Numbered from the stretch's first letter, positions 1-9,308 are shown. The stretch: 22,335 bases of DNA from Chara braunii (GCA_003427395.1 BFEA01000098.1:1537829-1560163), one strand, 5' to 3'. Notes: generated by a model from the sequence alone, not told the origin. Numbers and translations are program-made.

Positions 1-1241
1 CCCCCAAACCCTTGGTATATCACCACATTACTGGAGGAAGCTTCAGGCAGAGATGAAGAAGACGGTATCACCAACCGTCCAATAAGGATCCAAAACAACT
101 GCAGCCAAATACGCCTGAAATCTTCATCCTTTATCCCCACCCATTGTTCTTTTCAATACCTTCCGGTCAACCCGAACTTGGTACAATACAAACTTTACAA
201 CATATACAAAGAAAGTTTAAGAAACAAATGTCACTCCTCCACTTTTTAACCTCACCACTCAGAAACAATGCCACTCCTCCGCTTTCAATGTTGCCGCCTC
301 CAAGAACCATTCTCGGAGGTAGGAAGCGGACTTCACGCACGAGAAGTGAAGAAGATATTCTACCAGCAAGGCGTTTTGAAGTTCGTAGATGTTCCTCACG
401 CATGTGCCTGCTTTCTTCGCATGAAACGGCAACCGCAGAGGTGCACAAGCCGTTAAAACTCGCTCAATCTCTGAAAAGGGTTCCCTGGTGCTTCGTAACC
501 TCCTTAGGAGTTGTTAATAACCTCCTTACAGTCCTTAATAACCTTGCAAACAGCTGTGCAATTCTCCCCTCCAATCGATCGATCTGCACCTGAGTAATCA
601 GCACATGTTCATTGTTCAGGTATATGCCGTCACACTGCTTCTACGTGATCAGCAATTGAACACTGACCAGTCTCAGCCGTGTGGGGCATTCATGCCACCA
701 GTCTCAGGCTGCACTACGTAGGCCAGCCGGAATCTTCAACTCTCCTCTCCGAAATCAGTCGATCCCTAACCAGCGCCAAGAAACACCCTTCCTTCTCTCA
801 GAACGATTGTCAACGTACATCTCTGATAGAGTCCAGAGGAGATTCTTTACAGGAGTGTTCGGCGTTATATGCATCCTCGCCGAATCTTCACAGAACGCAG
901 GCAGGCAATTATCCCTACCAAATTTTCGTCGCATGCCACACCACTCCTCTCCCATGTAGTAAAGACAACATCTTCAATTCACCCCTGTCCTCACCCAACT
1001 GTTGGGGTTGTTCTCCCCACTTCTCCTCCTCCTCACAGACTCCACCGGCCCAGCAAGCGTTTTGGTAACCTTTGTATCGGCATCCCTTCGCGCTTGCCAT
1101 CACTCAGCAATATCGTGCCAGCTCCAAATCCCAGCATTCAAGCGCGAAAAATTACGACGCAAAACACTCCAGACGTCCGTGGAGGAACGCATGCGAACAC
1201 CGGTCCGCTCTAAGACCCTACTACTTGACGTCTTCAGCATG
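1..1241. other. intergenic region downstream of TBCE, no gene recognised
   Basis: No reading frame here resembles a known protein. The longer open frames overlap on both strands and have low-complexity Ser/Pro/Leu composition, as expected of pyrimidine-rich non-coding DNA. No RNA gene or clear repeat is visible. The part nearest 1241 should contain the 3' UTR and poly(A) site of the minus-strand gene at 1242-2984, but I see no canonical AATAAA on the minus strand close to its stop codon. Confidence 0.6.
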
Positions 1242-2984
1242 TTAACTGGAGATAAGCAGCTCAAGGAATTCTCTCTCTTCCTCTGCCCTCACCATCGCCT
1301 TAACCTTTCGCGTCCGTGAGCTAGTTGGTTTGTCAACAAGGATGGTTGAGCCCTCCGACAAGCGCATTCCTTCCACCGTCTCCCCAACATCATCCAGAGG
1401 TATGGGTACAGGACTATCAGCATGCTTGATGAAAAGCTGCTGGTTTGATGGCTTGATATTGAACATGCGCTGACATAAGAGCTTCATCTTCGCGACGGTT
1501 GTTGATCCAGGTAACTTCTTTGTGGTCGCGGGCTTCTCACCTGCTGACTTTGTTGAGGCTGCAACACAAACAAAAGTAACGGCGAACATGTTGCTGCTAA
1601 TTGCCGAGCTTTGGGGAGGTTTTGGCGAAACAGGAACGTCAACCACGACCCTGTGCAGTTCCTTCAGCTCAAAGAACCTTGGATGCTTCTTTGCAATCTC
1701 ATCGTCCGACTCGCTTGGCAACCGTTGCGACATGACAAGCCGAAGGTACCTTGCCTCTGCGTTCCTCCGTTCTTTAGGATGGATCAGACTTCCATTCAGC
1801 TCCGTGATACCGCCAATCCTTGCAACAACCAGAAAACGTGGTTCGCCCCCATCTACCGGAGTTTCCATGACAGGATTTCCTGTCAGCCGTAGATCCTCAA
1901 GGCTCTGCAGGTGATTCAGCTCGTCGATTGATGCCCAGTCCAGGATTTCATTGCCTCCAAGCCACAGGAACTTGAGCTTTGCAAATGGTCTGCTTTGCCC
2001 ATCCGCATCGATATGTTCGATCGACTTGATACGGTTCCCCGTCAAACACAGCGTCTCCAGATTTGGCAGTCTTGACAGGCGCATCACCTCCAGCCAGTCG
2101 TCGATCTGGTTACCTTCGAGGCTCACGACACGAAGTGAGTTAAATCCAGCGACGAAGTTTCTCTTCTGCATCTTCACATCCTCCTCTGATTCATGGTGGC
2201 CTCTCAGACACAACACCTCGTTCTCGTCCAACTGAAGCTCTTCTACGTTCGGTATCATCCGTTCGATAACTTCCACGTTTTGCCATGACAAGCCGCACTT
2301 GTTTAACGAGAGTTTCTTGATGTGGCAGAGCAGTGGCAGCTGATCCACTGACATCGAGAGATCGTTCACGTTCAGCCGATTGCTGCTAAGGTCCAGGAGA
2401 GTCAGATGCGCAAGTTCATCGTGAATTTGGCCGATGGCCTTCCAATCTGACAACAGGTTACCAGCAAGATAGAGTTCTTCTATACAGCCAGCGGTAGCAC
2501 CAACCTCGCCCTTCGGCCCCGCAGAGCTAATCCCAGCATTCTGCAGCACTGCTATCCGCAGCTTGTGCAGCCGGTCCTGGTAGTACTTCTCAGCCTTCTC
2601 CTTTCCGACGAGTAGGACTGGAAGTCGGCGCTGATGGACAGAAATAACATGCATATCGTCATCGTTTGGTCCTTTGTTACCTTCAGAAGATTTATCATTT
2701 GCTGCGGCGCAATACTTCTCCTTCAGTGCATCCACAAGAGAGATTCCTGAGTCTATCTTGTGTGACCGCACGAAGGATGCGCTACCAACCTGTCGCGCTT
2801 GGAAATAACAGTGACCTCTTACTGTGCCATCATGCTTCCCTCGGGAGGGATCATCCCATTCCACTCCCACCCATTCCCCTTCAAAACCCACAACCGCACC
2901 CACATACCTCACGGTCCCCAAATGTTTGTCTTTCTCATTCGTCCTTACTCTCTGCCCAACAGAAAACCCCTCTGACACACACAT
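1242..2984 (-). CDS. TBCE: tubulin-folding cofactor E (TBCE; PFIFFERLING-type), single exon
   Basis: This encodes a 580-residue tubulin-specific chaperone that, with cofactors C and D, helps assemble and release the alpha/beta-tubulin heterodimer in the cytosol. Visible domains in order: an N-terminal CAP-Gly domain (about residues 6-73) with the signature GKHDG at 49-53, which in this family contacts the acidic C-terminus of alpha-tubulin; a leucine-rich repeat array (about 168-372, e.g. LTLLDLSSNRL, LRVVSLEGNQI, LKFLWLGGNEI) closed by an LRR-cap-like segment (about 391-419, NGSLIHPKERR); and a ubiquitin-like domain (about 466-552, with KKLPGSTTVAKMKLL). Length and order match plant TBCE, apart from a charged tail of about 28 residues after the ubiquitin-like domain. 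The start is well fixed: an in-frame TGA lies at 3000-3002, only 15 bases upstream of the ATG, and the CAP-Gly domain begins at once. The frame is uninterrupted, with no intron, frameshift or internal stop. No TATA box is obvious upstream. Confidence 0.97.
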   Translation of the reverse strand: MCVSEGFSVGQRVRTNEKDKHLGTVRYVGAVVGFEGEWVGVEWDDPSRGKHDGTVRGHCYFQARQVGSASFVRSHKIDSGISLVDALKEKYCAAANDKSSEGNKGPNDDDMHVISVHQRRLPVLLVGKEKAEKYYQDRLHKLRIAVLQNAGISSAGPKGEVGATAGCIEELYLAGNLLSDWKAIGQIHDELAHLTLLDLSSNRLNVNDLSMSVDQLPLLCHIKKLSLNKCGLSWQNVEVIERMIPNVEELQLDENEVLCLRGHHESEEDVKMQKRNFVAGFNSLRVVSLEGNQIDDWLEVMRLSRLPNLETLCLTGNRIKSIEHIDADGQSRPFAKLKFLWLGGNEILDWASIDELNHLQSLEDLRLTGNPVMETPVDGGEPRFLVVARIGGITELNGSLIHPKERRNAEARYLRLVMSQRLPSESDDEIAKKHPRFFELKELHRVVVDVPVSPKPPQSSAISSNMFAVTFVCVAASTKSAGEKPATTKKLPGSTTVAKMKLLCQRMFNIKPSNQQLFIKHADSPVPIPLDDVGETVEGMRLSEGSTILVDKPTSSRTRKVKAMVRAEEEREFLELLISS

Positions 2985-3132
2985 TGTCTGCCTCAGTACT
3001 CAGTGAAATTCAGAGTCGCCTGGGATGACGCACATCCCAATGCGTGTGAGCTACAGTCTTGTAGACGTTCGACCAAGTCTCAAGCATGAAGTTATTGGTT
3101 CATTTCTGGAAGTCCCCAAACTTTCCTCATGC

Positions 3133-3205
3133 GCCCACGTAGCTCAGGCGGTAGAGCATTCCCTTGGTAAGAGAAAGGCCTCCGGTTTCAGTTCGGTTGT
3201 AGGCT
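3133..3205 (+). pseudogene. degenerate tRNA-Thr (anticodon GGT), probably organelle-derived
   Basis: A 73-base stretch folds into a tRNA cloverleaf. The acceptor arms are 3133-3139 and 3198-3204 (one C-A mismatch and one G-T wobble). The D stem GCTC/GAGC is perfect. The anticodon stem is 3159-3163 / 3171-3175 with one mismatch, and the loop TTGGTAA gives anticodon GGT (Thr). The T stem 3181-3185 / 3193-3197 is weak and its loop TTTCAGT departs from the TTCRANN rule, so the B box is damaged. Eukaryotic nuclear genomes read Thr with an A34 (inosine) tRNA rather than GGT, so an organellar or bacterial source fits better. From memory it resembles mitochondrial/bacterial trnT-GGU more than plastid trnT-GGU. 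It lies about 150 bp behind the 5' end of the TBCE reading frame. Confidence 0.6.
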
Positions 3206-3666
3206 ACGTCTTAACACGTGTTCGATAACACCATGCACGCACCACAAGTCAATGCTCCTCAGTCAGGGACAGGCACCACAAGACAGGTTTCCAAAACCTT
3301 CGAGCAACGCTGTGCCGTACAGCAACCTTACTCTCTGCTGATAAACAACAGCCAGTGGTAGATGCTGGCAGTGATTCCTTGAAGCCTCCTGAACTGCTCA
3401 TCGGCGCCCGTTCAACACTGTTTCTGCGCGTGGGCCGTCACACATGTGGTGGGCAAGGTAAGGCAGTACAAAACCATTTGTCTGTCATTTCTTTGAGCAT
3501 TTATTCTTATACCCCTTCCATCTTCCAATTCCTTATAGCATCAATATTCGTAGAAACTAGTTTTCCGAGAGTCCGTAGGTCTCAATTTTCCACTAAAAGG
3601 TGAACAGACACAAAAACATCAATCCAGACGCGGGGGGCACCATCATCCTTTAACTTCCCAAACAGT
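3206..3666. other. intergenic spacer, no gene recognised
   Basis: This spacer lies between the tRNA-Thr relic and the tandem repeats. The only open frame of note (3355-3603, plus, 82 codons) has no recognisable domain and I treat it as chance. Confidence 0.5.
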
Positions 3667-3859
3667 TCACAAAACCCTGTTACCCTTCATGATGAAACCA
3701 AAGACCCCTGCAATTCAGGATGTGCAGTATAGGGCCATCACAAAACCCTGTTACCTCATGATGAAACCAAAGACCCCTGCAATTCAGGAGGTGCAGTATA
3801 GGGCCATCGTACAAATGCTCTTCATGCCTGTGGCCCTATACTGCACATCCTGAATTGCA
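3667..3859. repeat. 71-bp tandem duplication followed by an inverted 29-bp copy
   Basis: Unit 1 (3667-3737, 71 bp) and unit 2 (3738-3806, 69 bp) are nearly identical, differing by a 2-base indel and few substitutions. A third, inverted copy of the unit's right half follows at 3831-3859 and is a perfect 29-base reverse complement of 3709-3737. The RNA could therefore form a 29-bp stem with unit 2 in the loop. A weaker echo of the spacer (ACAAATGCTCTTCA) recurs near 3946-3959. No coding potential is seen. Confidence 0.9.
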
Positions 3860-5029
3860 AGCACAGAAAGTTCAGAAAACAAAGAACTCAAGCCACCTAA
3901 TCTGCCCACAGGTTTAAAGAAACCCATCAGAGTTCACAATTTGCTACAAATGCTCTTCACGCCCGCGCTTGAAATCCCAAATTGCAGGGGGACATACGCT
4001 AAAGACCTCCCTCCAGGCACCTACTCTACAAACTGTTTGCAGATGCGTAGGCTTCGCCTCCGTTCAGGTCTACAGCATTTTTCAAGCCAACAGCCTCTCC
4101 TTGCTGTGCTTGCAATTTTACACCGGCCAACAGGTTTCATCCTTCAGGTTATCAACCATTCAAGCCACCCAGCTCGTCTCTCGCTTTGCGAGTAGTGCAC
4201 CCTCTACGCGCTCATTAGCGAACGGCCAAATCAAAACCCTGGTGAGTGTCATGCGGTCAAACGGCTCCCCCTTATGACATGGAAGGGCAGGCAAACAAAA
4301 CTCCACAAAGAGAAAAGTTAAGTCCCACTTAGGGATGCGCAACAGACCTGCTCACAGAGCAAAGAGTGCCCACCGCCCAACAGTCCACATCTAGAAGGCA
4401 AGCTCAAAGGCAGTAGTGGTTTCAAGAGTCGAGAGCCAGGTCACACTCACACTGCCTAAACCTTGGACCAAATCACTCTTCAAGAGTCGAGAGCCTGGGT
4501 AAGTTGAGATCATGCATTACTAGATCCATGGCACACTCACGCCAGGACCATTCCCTACCTTTTCTTGCAATTCACAAAAATGGCAAGATTTCTTGCAAAA
4601 TGCACAAAATCCGCACCTTCTCTCGCACTTGGGATCGCAATGGTGAGCAGCCTGCTGAGCGGCAGGGGTCGAGAGTTTGCAGTCACCTCGGCCAAGTGGC
4701 TGCAAATGCCTTTTGTATTTTTTTCCATTTTTTTGGAGGAAAAAAGAGAGAATTGTTTTGTTAAAACAGGCTGGAGGTAACAGGCGACGGACAGGAAAGA
4801 AGGCAGGTGGGGACATGGGGGCTAACCTCCTCCCCCCCTCCTCCCCCTCCCCCCTCCCCCAAGAAGACATCAGAGCCAATTTGCCGTGTGACTGCACTGT
4901 GACCAGAACACACGATTGGCAGAAGAATGCAACAATGTCTCATTCAAAGTGCCATGCCAGTGTGACTTGGCGTTTGTTTTCTTGCAGACCGCGAAGGACG
5001 CAAATTTTGTGGAGGAAAGTTCCTAGTGT
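3860..5029. other. intergenic, with a short direct repeat and a C/T-rich patch
   Basis: There is no recognisable gene. A 17-base direct repeat (TTCAAGAGTCGAGAGCC) occurs at 4421-4437 and 4479-4495. A nearly pure pyrimidine patch lies around 4828-4860. Open frames in this stretch overlap on both strands and contain no known motif. Confidence 0.5.
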
Positions 5030-5121
<92 letters not shown>

Positions 5122-5122
5122 N

Positions 5123-5176
<54 letters not shown>
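5030..5176. repeat. compound (CA)n-(GA)n microsatellite
   Basis: A short CA run (5030-5044) continues directly into about 132 bp of GA dinucleotides (5045-5176), broken only by an N at 5122. The N probably reflects an assembly join inside the array, so the true length is uncertain. Arg-Glu open frames through it are artefacts of the repeat. Confidence 0.97.
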
Positions 5177-5177
<1 letters not shown>

Positions 5178-5386
5178 GTGGCCCTTTTTTGCATGCGTCT
5201 ATTCACAAATGTAAGCGGGTAGAGAGCTTGCAGCAACCCAGAAAGCTCTGGCAAATGCATAGGCGCAAGCCTGAAGCATTTCCCATGCCCTTCATACATA
5301 CGCTACAGAATATTAGTCCTGGATCCGTGGGGTCCGTGGAGAAACCAGGAACCTGTCCTTCAAATTTTGAAGGCACCGGTACTGCT

Positions 5387-5471
5387 AAGGACCAGCCATC
5401 GTAAAACTTCCACCCCTGCTATATACCCCTTTTCAGGTGGTCGCCCGCTGCGAAACTTAGTGCCATCTTGA
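5387..5471 (+). repeat. dispersed repeat, copy 1 of 2
   Basis: About 85 bp aligns in the same orientation with 6459-6541. It starts with AAGGACCAG, shares a CCCCTTTT core and a later GCCCG..GCGAAACTT segment, and ends in CTTGA. The copies are clearly related but have many substitutions, indicating an old transposable-element fragment of unknown class. Confidence 0.7.
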
Positions 5472-6458
5472 GACAAATGCAGAACACACTATACCGCAGC
5501 CTTAGGATTGTGAACGCGGATGCATGAACCAACCATAGTGCATCCTTAGGGCTGCGAATTCTAAGCCTGGCCCATTGAGCCAAAACAATGGGGGCCTACT
5601 GGTAGCAGTGGGGAGAAAAAGATGCATTATTTCGCCGCCATCATTTTATGTACCCCGAAGGCCTGAAGAAATTTTGGCTTCAGTTTTTCAATTTTTACCC
5701 TGAAAGATCATTTCTCAATCAATGTTCCTGATTTTTTCACATTTTTTCAACGACTATTCTAATTATGAAAAATCACCATGTGCACTCTACATATCCAACA
5801 AGCCGACAACTGCCTGTGGCCATGGATATTAGCCACCCTCCGAGCTTCAAGATCGGGTTCATTTTTGCACAATTCCAGCCTTCCAAGCATACTTGCAACC
5901 GCACCGTGCGCCGTACCGTCCGGTGCGCTGCACAGCATGTGGCGCGGCACCGGCTCGTGCACCATACCAACGGCAGTTTACCTTTTTTTGTTTTTTTTTT
6001 GCTGTTTTTGTAGATACAGAAGAGTGCAACACCTAAGAAACTGATCTTTTTCACGTACAGTCGTGCAGATTTTTCTTTCTGTCCAATTGGGCATAAGAAA
6101 TAGCCTCAAAAAGGTGTCTGGGACATCGGTCTTGACCTTTCGGCAGCGGCATTACCCTCCTGCTAGTTTTTTTTTTTTTTTTCCATCCCACAAAAAATCT
6201 TTAAACTTTAATAAAGGGGATGCAAGTGACATTTGACTCATCCATGCGACCCCTTTTCTTTTCGAGTGAATATTCCCCCCGCGCGCCACACCGTGCAGGT
6301 CCACTCGTGTGCCAAACGTGCAGAATTTTCCGTACGGTGTCCACTCGCATGTATGTTTACAGGACTTTGGGTCCCTTTCCAGTCACAAGGTAGGACCAGA
6401 CCAATCCAAAGGTACCAGTAGGGCAACCAAATAGCTGTCAGTCCTCTGTGAAAATGCG
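5472..6458. other. intergenic, AT-rich with homopolymer runs
   Basis: There is no recognisable gene. The stretch holds several T runs (near 5980-6000 and 6168-6182) and a GC-rich patch at about 5898-5957 with repeated CCGT/GGTGCG words. This may be the end of a decayed mobile element, but I find no matching partner or target duplication. Confidence 0.4.
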
Positions 6459-6541
6459 AAGGACCAGTCTCTGCAAAACTCCAACCTCCCATATGCCCCT
6501 TTTTCAAGCGGTAGCCCGTCGCAAAACTTCGTCCACCTTGA
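6459..6541 (+). repeat. dispersed repeat, copy 2 of 2
   Basis: This is the same-orientation, diverged copy of 5387-5471. The shared segments are AAGGACCAG, CAAAACT.CCA, CCCCTTTTTCA and GCCCGTCGCAAAACTT, ending in CCACCTTGA. Confidence 0.7.
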
Positions 6542-6981
6542 TGTCCTGTGATTGCCAGCCTTTCTCAGATCCTTTTGGACTATTTTGGCCTTCTTTCCCC
6601 CCCCCTTTCTCACATGTCTGAATTTTGGCGCTTTTCTTATGCCTGTGGTTTCGACGGCTCTACGAGTCACACAATGTTCTCTTGGGCAGTGGGTTTCCCA
6701 CCCACTACCTGCCCCAATTTCCTCGCGAATTTTCAGTACTTCTCCGTTTATTGCTGCCAGGATTCAAAATGTTGCTACCCAGGATATGTCAGTAGAACCC
6801 CTGGCTAGTGTAGGCCCTCCCAAACCGGCAGATCAACAATTTTGCAACAGGCAGACCCTGTGGGCCTAGACCAGAAAAGCAGCTCGTCAAAGTGGCGAGC
6901 TGGATGGGAGAACCAACATTTTTTTAAGCTGACAAGTTTGCTTGAGTGCAGTGAAAAAGTAACATTATTTGGAGCGATAAC
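6542..6981. other. intergenic, no gene recognised
   Basis: Two overlapping plus-strand open frames (6548-6808 and 6552-6869) lack any known motif and I do not call them genes. No RNA or repeat stands out before the TIR element at 6982. Confidence 0.4.
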
Positions 6982-7352
6982 CTAGGCTACAAGAGTGGCC
7001 CAGGAAAACTTGCCCAGCCGGGCCACAAAAAACAAAAAAAAAAAAAAAATCTACGCTACCAGTCGGGCCGCCCGGGTCACCTTGAAGTTAGTGTGTTAAC
7101 TTTTGTCTACTACTACACTCTGTTAGCCTTGTAAAATATATTATTATTATTATTTTATTTTTTTTTGGTAAAGAATTTCGATGTGACCCTGAGGCAAAAG
7201 TTGTTCAGTAACTTCGGTTTATTTTTCTGCATAACTGCCCCATAGTTTATTTGGGAATTTTTTTTTTGCCCCCCTGGCACGTTCCCTGGTCCATGCACAG
7301 TCGGACCGCCCGGGAAAACAAGGTGACCCAGGTGGCCCGGCTGGTAGCCCAG
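6982..7352. mobile_element. TIR element, copy A (non-autonomous, MITE-like)
   Basis: The left end CTAGGCTACAAGAGTGGCCC and the right end GGCCCGGCTGGTAGCCCAG form imperfect terminal inverted repeats rich in GGCC/CCGG around an AT-rich middle. A 45-base core (7165-7209, beginning TTGGTAAAGAATTT and containing CCCTGAGGCAAAAGTTGTTC) recurs in copies B and C at 17.3-17.8 kb, and the right-hand 60 bases match copy B closely. A further GC-rich segment at about 7055-7083 is the inverse of the right end, so this copy may itself be composite. Flanks GCGATAAC and GCGCAACT are at best a decayed 8-bp target duplication. No transposase is encoded. Confidence 0.8.
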
Positions 7353-8102
7353 GCGCAACTAGCAGGGAGATTGGGCACAGCCATTGCCTGACAGCTCTGG
7401 CAGCCTACGACATCATTCTCAATTCCATTTTATGCCGTCTAATCAAGGCAGCTGAGTGCTGCTGTGAACTTACAAATTTCTCTGTTATATGAAGTACACT
7501 ACTGTGTAGTTCTATTCGGATTTCTCTTTTTTAAAGTTTTTTTTTTTCTTTCCAGTAAAGCTTCTAATCAAGTGTTAATCGTGTACAGTGAGTTGGAATT
7601 ACATGAAGTCTCGCTGGAACGCGACGATGTAGAGTCGTCCTAGACCTTAAGTCTTTTTTTTTCGTTTCTTTTGCGCTCTTCATTCCCTACATGTCTGTCC
7701 CAAGCAAGCCATTTGATTTTCCTTCAACCTTCACTTGGGAATGTGGTGTGACGACTATGCAACCCACTCTTCCCCAACCGTATGAAGAGGCGAGCTCTAA
7801 AGGTTTAAAAAGGGACCTCCCATGGTGACTAAAGGCTGCTTATGGAAAGGTGAGCAAAGGGGGCAAAAATGCTATTTTTGTCTATATTGTGATGCTACAC
7901 AACTCGCTCCTCCCCCAAAAGGCGCAAAGAGCAAAAAGGTGCACGCTGTGGGCACGTCCTCGGAGTGCGAACTTCAAATCGTAACGGATGCAGTACTATC
8001 TGGCGCAACTCCCTTCGGTCGAGAGAAAAGAAGAAAGCGAAAACATTCTCCCAAGTGACTTTCAACCTATTCCTGAAGAAGACATGTTCCCTCGCTTTGT
8101 CG
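7353..8102. other. intergenic, no gene recognised
   Basis: An AT-rich spacer. A plus-strand frame at 7822-8058 (78 codons: KCYFCLYC near its start, a basic REKRRKRKH tail) has no recognised domain and no supporting context. I leave it uncalled. Confidence 0.4.
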
Positions 8103-8175
8103 GTACCACCAAGGTGAGGGTTTTACCTTCTTCCCGCATGCAAAGCGATCGCTCTACCATGTGAGCTACACCCCC
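8103..8175 (-). pseudogene. tRNA-Ala(TGC)-like relic or SINE head
   Basis: Reading the minus strand from 8175, the 5' two-thirds match a nuclear tRNA-Ala(TGC): GGGGGTG acceptor start, TAGCTCACATGGTAGAGC D arm with an intact A box, and an anticodon arm with loop TTTGCAT. The remaining third does not form a T arm with GGTTCGA. It reads AAGGTAAAACCCTCACCTT, which makes its own short stem, and the acceptor 3' strand cannot be paired. It is therefore a decayed tRNA gene or the tRNA-derived head of a SINE whose body would extend toward lower coordinates. Confidence 0.6.
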
Positions 8176-9173
8176 GTTCTGTTGTGTAATGGGCGCGTAA
8201 CTTTTATGCTAGTTTGAGCAACAACACAGCTCCAAAATGCTGGTCGTCCACATTCTTGCCACTATCTAGTTTTTCAATTGTTCTTAAACCACCAGTGCCT
8301 TACATGTTATTCTGAAGCGGTCGGGAACACGCCCATCGTTTGCGGCTTGGCCTACCTGGCTTACTTGGGTGGCGGTGTCAGCCTTCAGGCCAAAAAACAA
8401 AACAAAAAAAGAACACACCCTCGCTAGTTCGTTTCGACCGGCGGGCTGGAGGAATCTGTATCGGGTAAAAGAGGCTATAAACTAGTATGAAGTACTCACA
8501 GTTTACCCCTTCGGGCCAGCTGGTCACACACAGACTACACCCTTTTTTCCAAGATGGCTCTAAGGCTTGTAAAGCAAACTTTCCAAAAACAATTGAATTC
8601 CCTCTTGTAGAAATCCCTTATTTGCAGGGTTTCAGGGAAAGGGAGAACGTAAACCGCAAAACCACACTATTAGGGAAGGGGGAAGGAAGGGTCTCTCAAA
8701 ATCGCACTACTAGGGAAGGATTTTATAACAACTGTTTCGCCCCTTCATCTAGTCCTTTGCGTAGCCGAACGGTCAAAAACACACCCACTTAGGAAGAAAG
8801 ATGTGGATTTTCTTTTCTTTGGTTGTCTCTTTCTTAAACACTGAGCAGAAATACTCTCTGCGACTTTCTAAACCCTCCTCTGGAAAGCACATAGGGAGGG
8901 TTTGCAGCACCTGCCGGTCCTCAACAGGTCCCTACGACAAAAGCGAAAAAAGCTTCCTGCTAGGCTGGACAGGTGAAGAAAGCAGTTGTGCGGATCCCTC
9001 AAGAGTTGGTTGAAATAAAAGGGACACTGTGTCGTGTCACCAAGCCCTCAAAGTGGGGGACAACTGCCAGATCATGGATGTGATCCCACAGCAGTTACAC
9101 AAAGTAAACCATAGCTAGTGGCAATCGTTAGCCTTCAAGTTTCGATGAGCAGAACAGTCACAACAGGAAAAAC
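8176..9173. other. intergenic, no gene recognised
   Basis: The open frames at 8487-8792 and 8801-9013 show no domain. A short imperfect direct repeat around 8661-8680 and 8701-8720 (CACTA.TAGGGAAGG) is the only internal structure noted. Confidence 0.4.
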
Positions 9174-9308
9174 AGAAAAGGCGACTTTCTCGGCCTTTTG
9201 GCTAAGATCAAGTGTAGTATCTGTTCTGCTCAGTTTAATATCTAATCCGTGGCCCATCGGACCACATTAAAAAAAAGAAAAAAAAGAAAAAAAAAAGAAA
9301 AGGCGACT
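9174..9308 (+). pseudogene. 3'-truncated U2 snRNA retropseudogene with target-site duplication
   Basis: The U2 5' end is unmistakable: TTCTCGGCCTTTTGGCTAAG, then AAGTGTAGTATCTGTTCT including the branch-point-recognition GTAGTA, then stem-loop II sequence to about 9269. Homology stops right after the stem IIb region (GTGGCCCATCGGACCAC), before the Sm site, and is replaced by an A-rich tail (9269-9301) with interspersed G. The whole is bracketed by a perfect 13-bp duplication AGAAAAGGCGACT at 9174-9186 and 9296-9308. Stem IIa pairing is broken by substitutions. No plant snRNA upstream element (CCCACATCG-like) is seen in the preceding bases. A truncated copy, A tail and flanking duplication are the marks of LINE-mediated retrotransposition, so this should not be a functional U2 gene. 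Confidence 0.92.

Noticed and set aside
3667-3859. CRISPR-like array
   Set aside because: There are only two direct units with no unique spacers between short repeats, and the context is a eukaryotic nuclear genome.
5045-5176. Arg-Glu repeat protein across the GA array
   Set aside because: All frames of a GA dinucleotide repeat encode Arg-Glu or Ser-Leu polymers; this is a microsatellite.
7155-7358. Shared peptide (NNFCLRVTSKFF) between minus frames at 7.2 kb and 17.4-17.7 kb, as possible transposase remnant
   Set aside because: The shared peptide is the translation of the 45-base element core; it covers only that block and the frames end in low-complexity sequence, so there is no sign of a protein domain.
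9174-9308. Functional U2 snRNA gene
   Set aside because: It is truncated before the Sm site, stem IIa is disrupted, the A-rich tail and 13-bp duplication mark retrotransposition, and no snRNA promoter element is seen upstream.
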